From NCBI GenBank assembly GCA_035353855.1, contig DAOQAK010000027.1, positions 1 through 52,412 of the forward strand: 52,412 nucleotides of DNA, read 5' to 3'. Shown in pieces: positions 52,229-52,412 of this stretch. Both the position numbers and the translations under genes were made by a program. Below the pieces are notes generated by a model. It had not been told where the DNA came from, searched no databases, and saw only the letters and a program-made list of their open reading frames with translations. Every line of letters begins with the position of its first letter. Positions within the stretch are counted from its first letter, which is position 1. Source of the DNA: Bacteroidales bacterium (GTDB taxonomy: Bacteria; Bacteroidota; Bacteroidia; Bacteroidales; CG2-30-32-10).

Positions 52229-52412
52229 CTGTTATTATAATTTATTTTTTAATGAAATAAAGCTCAACGTTTTCGTGGCTGCTTGCAAGCCGCTGTCAAC
52301 CTGCTCGTGTCCATGTGCATTAATTTGTCAAATTTATTTCTTTCCTGTCAAACGTGCAATCCCGAATTCTAAGATATAAACAAACATTTCGGAATATTTT
52401 TTTTACACATAA

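Noticed and set aside
18036..52412. Possible CRISPR array from repeated words
   Set aside because: The palindromes at 18194 and 52048 differ in sequence, spacing is uneven and no cas genes are present.

Overview
The window is about 52 kb of low-GC bacterial chromosome that reads as Bacteroidota. Four things point there: three secreted proteins with type IX secretion (T9SS) C-terminal sorting domains, many -7 boxes of the form TAnnTTTG, families typical of the phylum (DUF6340- and DUF6913-like proteins, GYF_2 proteins), and lipoproteins with Bacteroidota-like signals. Genus cannot be fixed from this sequence.

Layout. 1-1.3 kb: the end of a type I restriction subunit HsdR, then a GC-richer non-coding stretch ending in a long imperfect palindrome that resembles an integron attC site. 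1.3-8.9 kb: an APC permease, a BtuB-like TonB-dependent receptor behind a cobalamin riboswitch, and a run of envelope genes (YwqK/MORN repeat protein, M23-LysM peptidase, lipoprotein, metallo-beta-lactamase-fold hydrolase). 9.2-17.4 kb: flavin reductase, DUF6913-like protein, a T9SS-exported M14 carboxypeptidase with a PKD domain, an alpha-oxoamine synthase, a DUF6340-like lipoprotein and a fused LeuC/LeuD-type hydro-lyase. 17.6-20.8 kb: accessory patch with HicAB, an HNH-like protein, a GYF_2/YD-repeat membrane protein and a second attC-like palindrome. 20.8-26.4 kb: GNAT, SPFH/stomatin, RibD-like reductase, small membrane protein, secreted MEMO-family protein, metallophosphoesterase and an FCY1-type cytosine deaminase.

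26.4-29.9 kb holds the most striking regulatory region. asnA (ammonia-dependent asparagine synthetase) is preceded by two short Asn-rich leader peptides, each followed by a terminator hairpin. The first has a perfect, mutually exclusive antiterminator. This is the architecture of ribosome-mediated attenuation, in tandem, apparently sensing Asn-tRNA charging. Convergent to asnA is a cyanophycin-synthetase-like ATP-grasp protein whose Mur-ligase half has decayed.

29.9-36.3 kb: coiled-coil membrane protein, M28 peptidase, rhomboid protease, SmpB, secreted WD40 protein and twin stand-alone receiver proteins. 37.0-37.4 kb: tRNA-Ser(GCU) and tRNA-Pro(UGG). 37.6-46.2 kb: TonB, then on the minus strand a complete N-type (probably Na+-linked) ATPase operon in the order atpD-C-Q-R-B-E-F-A-G, headed by a cytidylate-kinase-like gene. 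46.5-52.4 kb: a LOG-like protein, a ribbon-helix-helix protein with a candidate operator, tRNA-Arg(UCU), a T9SS propeller-like protein, a lipoprotein without a standard start codon overlapping a T9SS-tagged C45 Ntn hydrolase, and an array of five small palindromes near the right edge.
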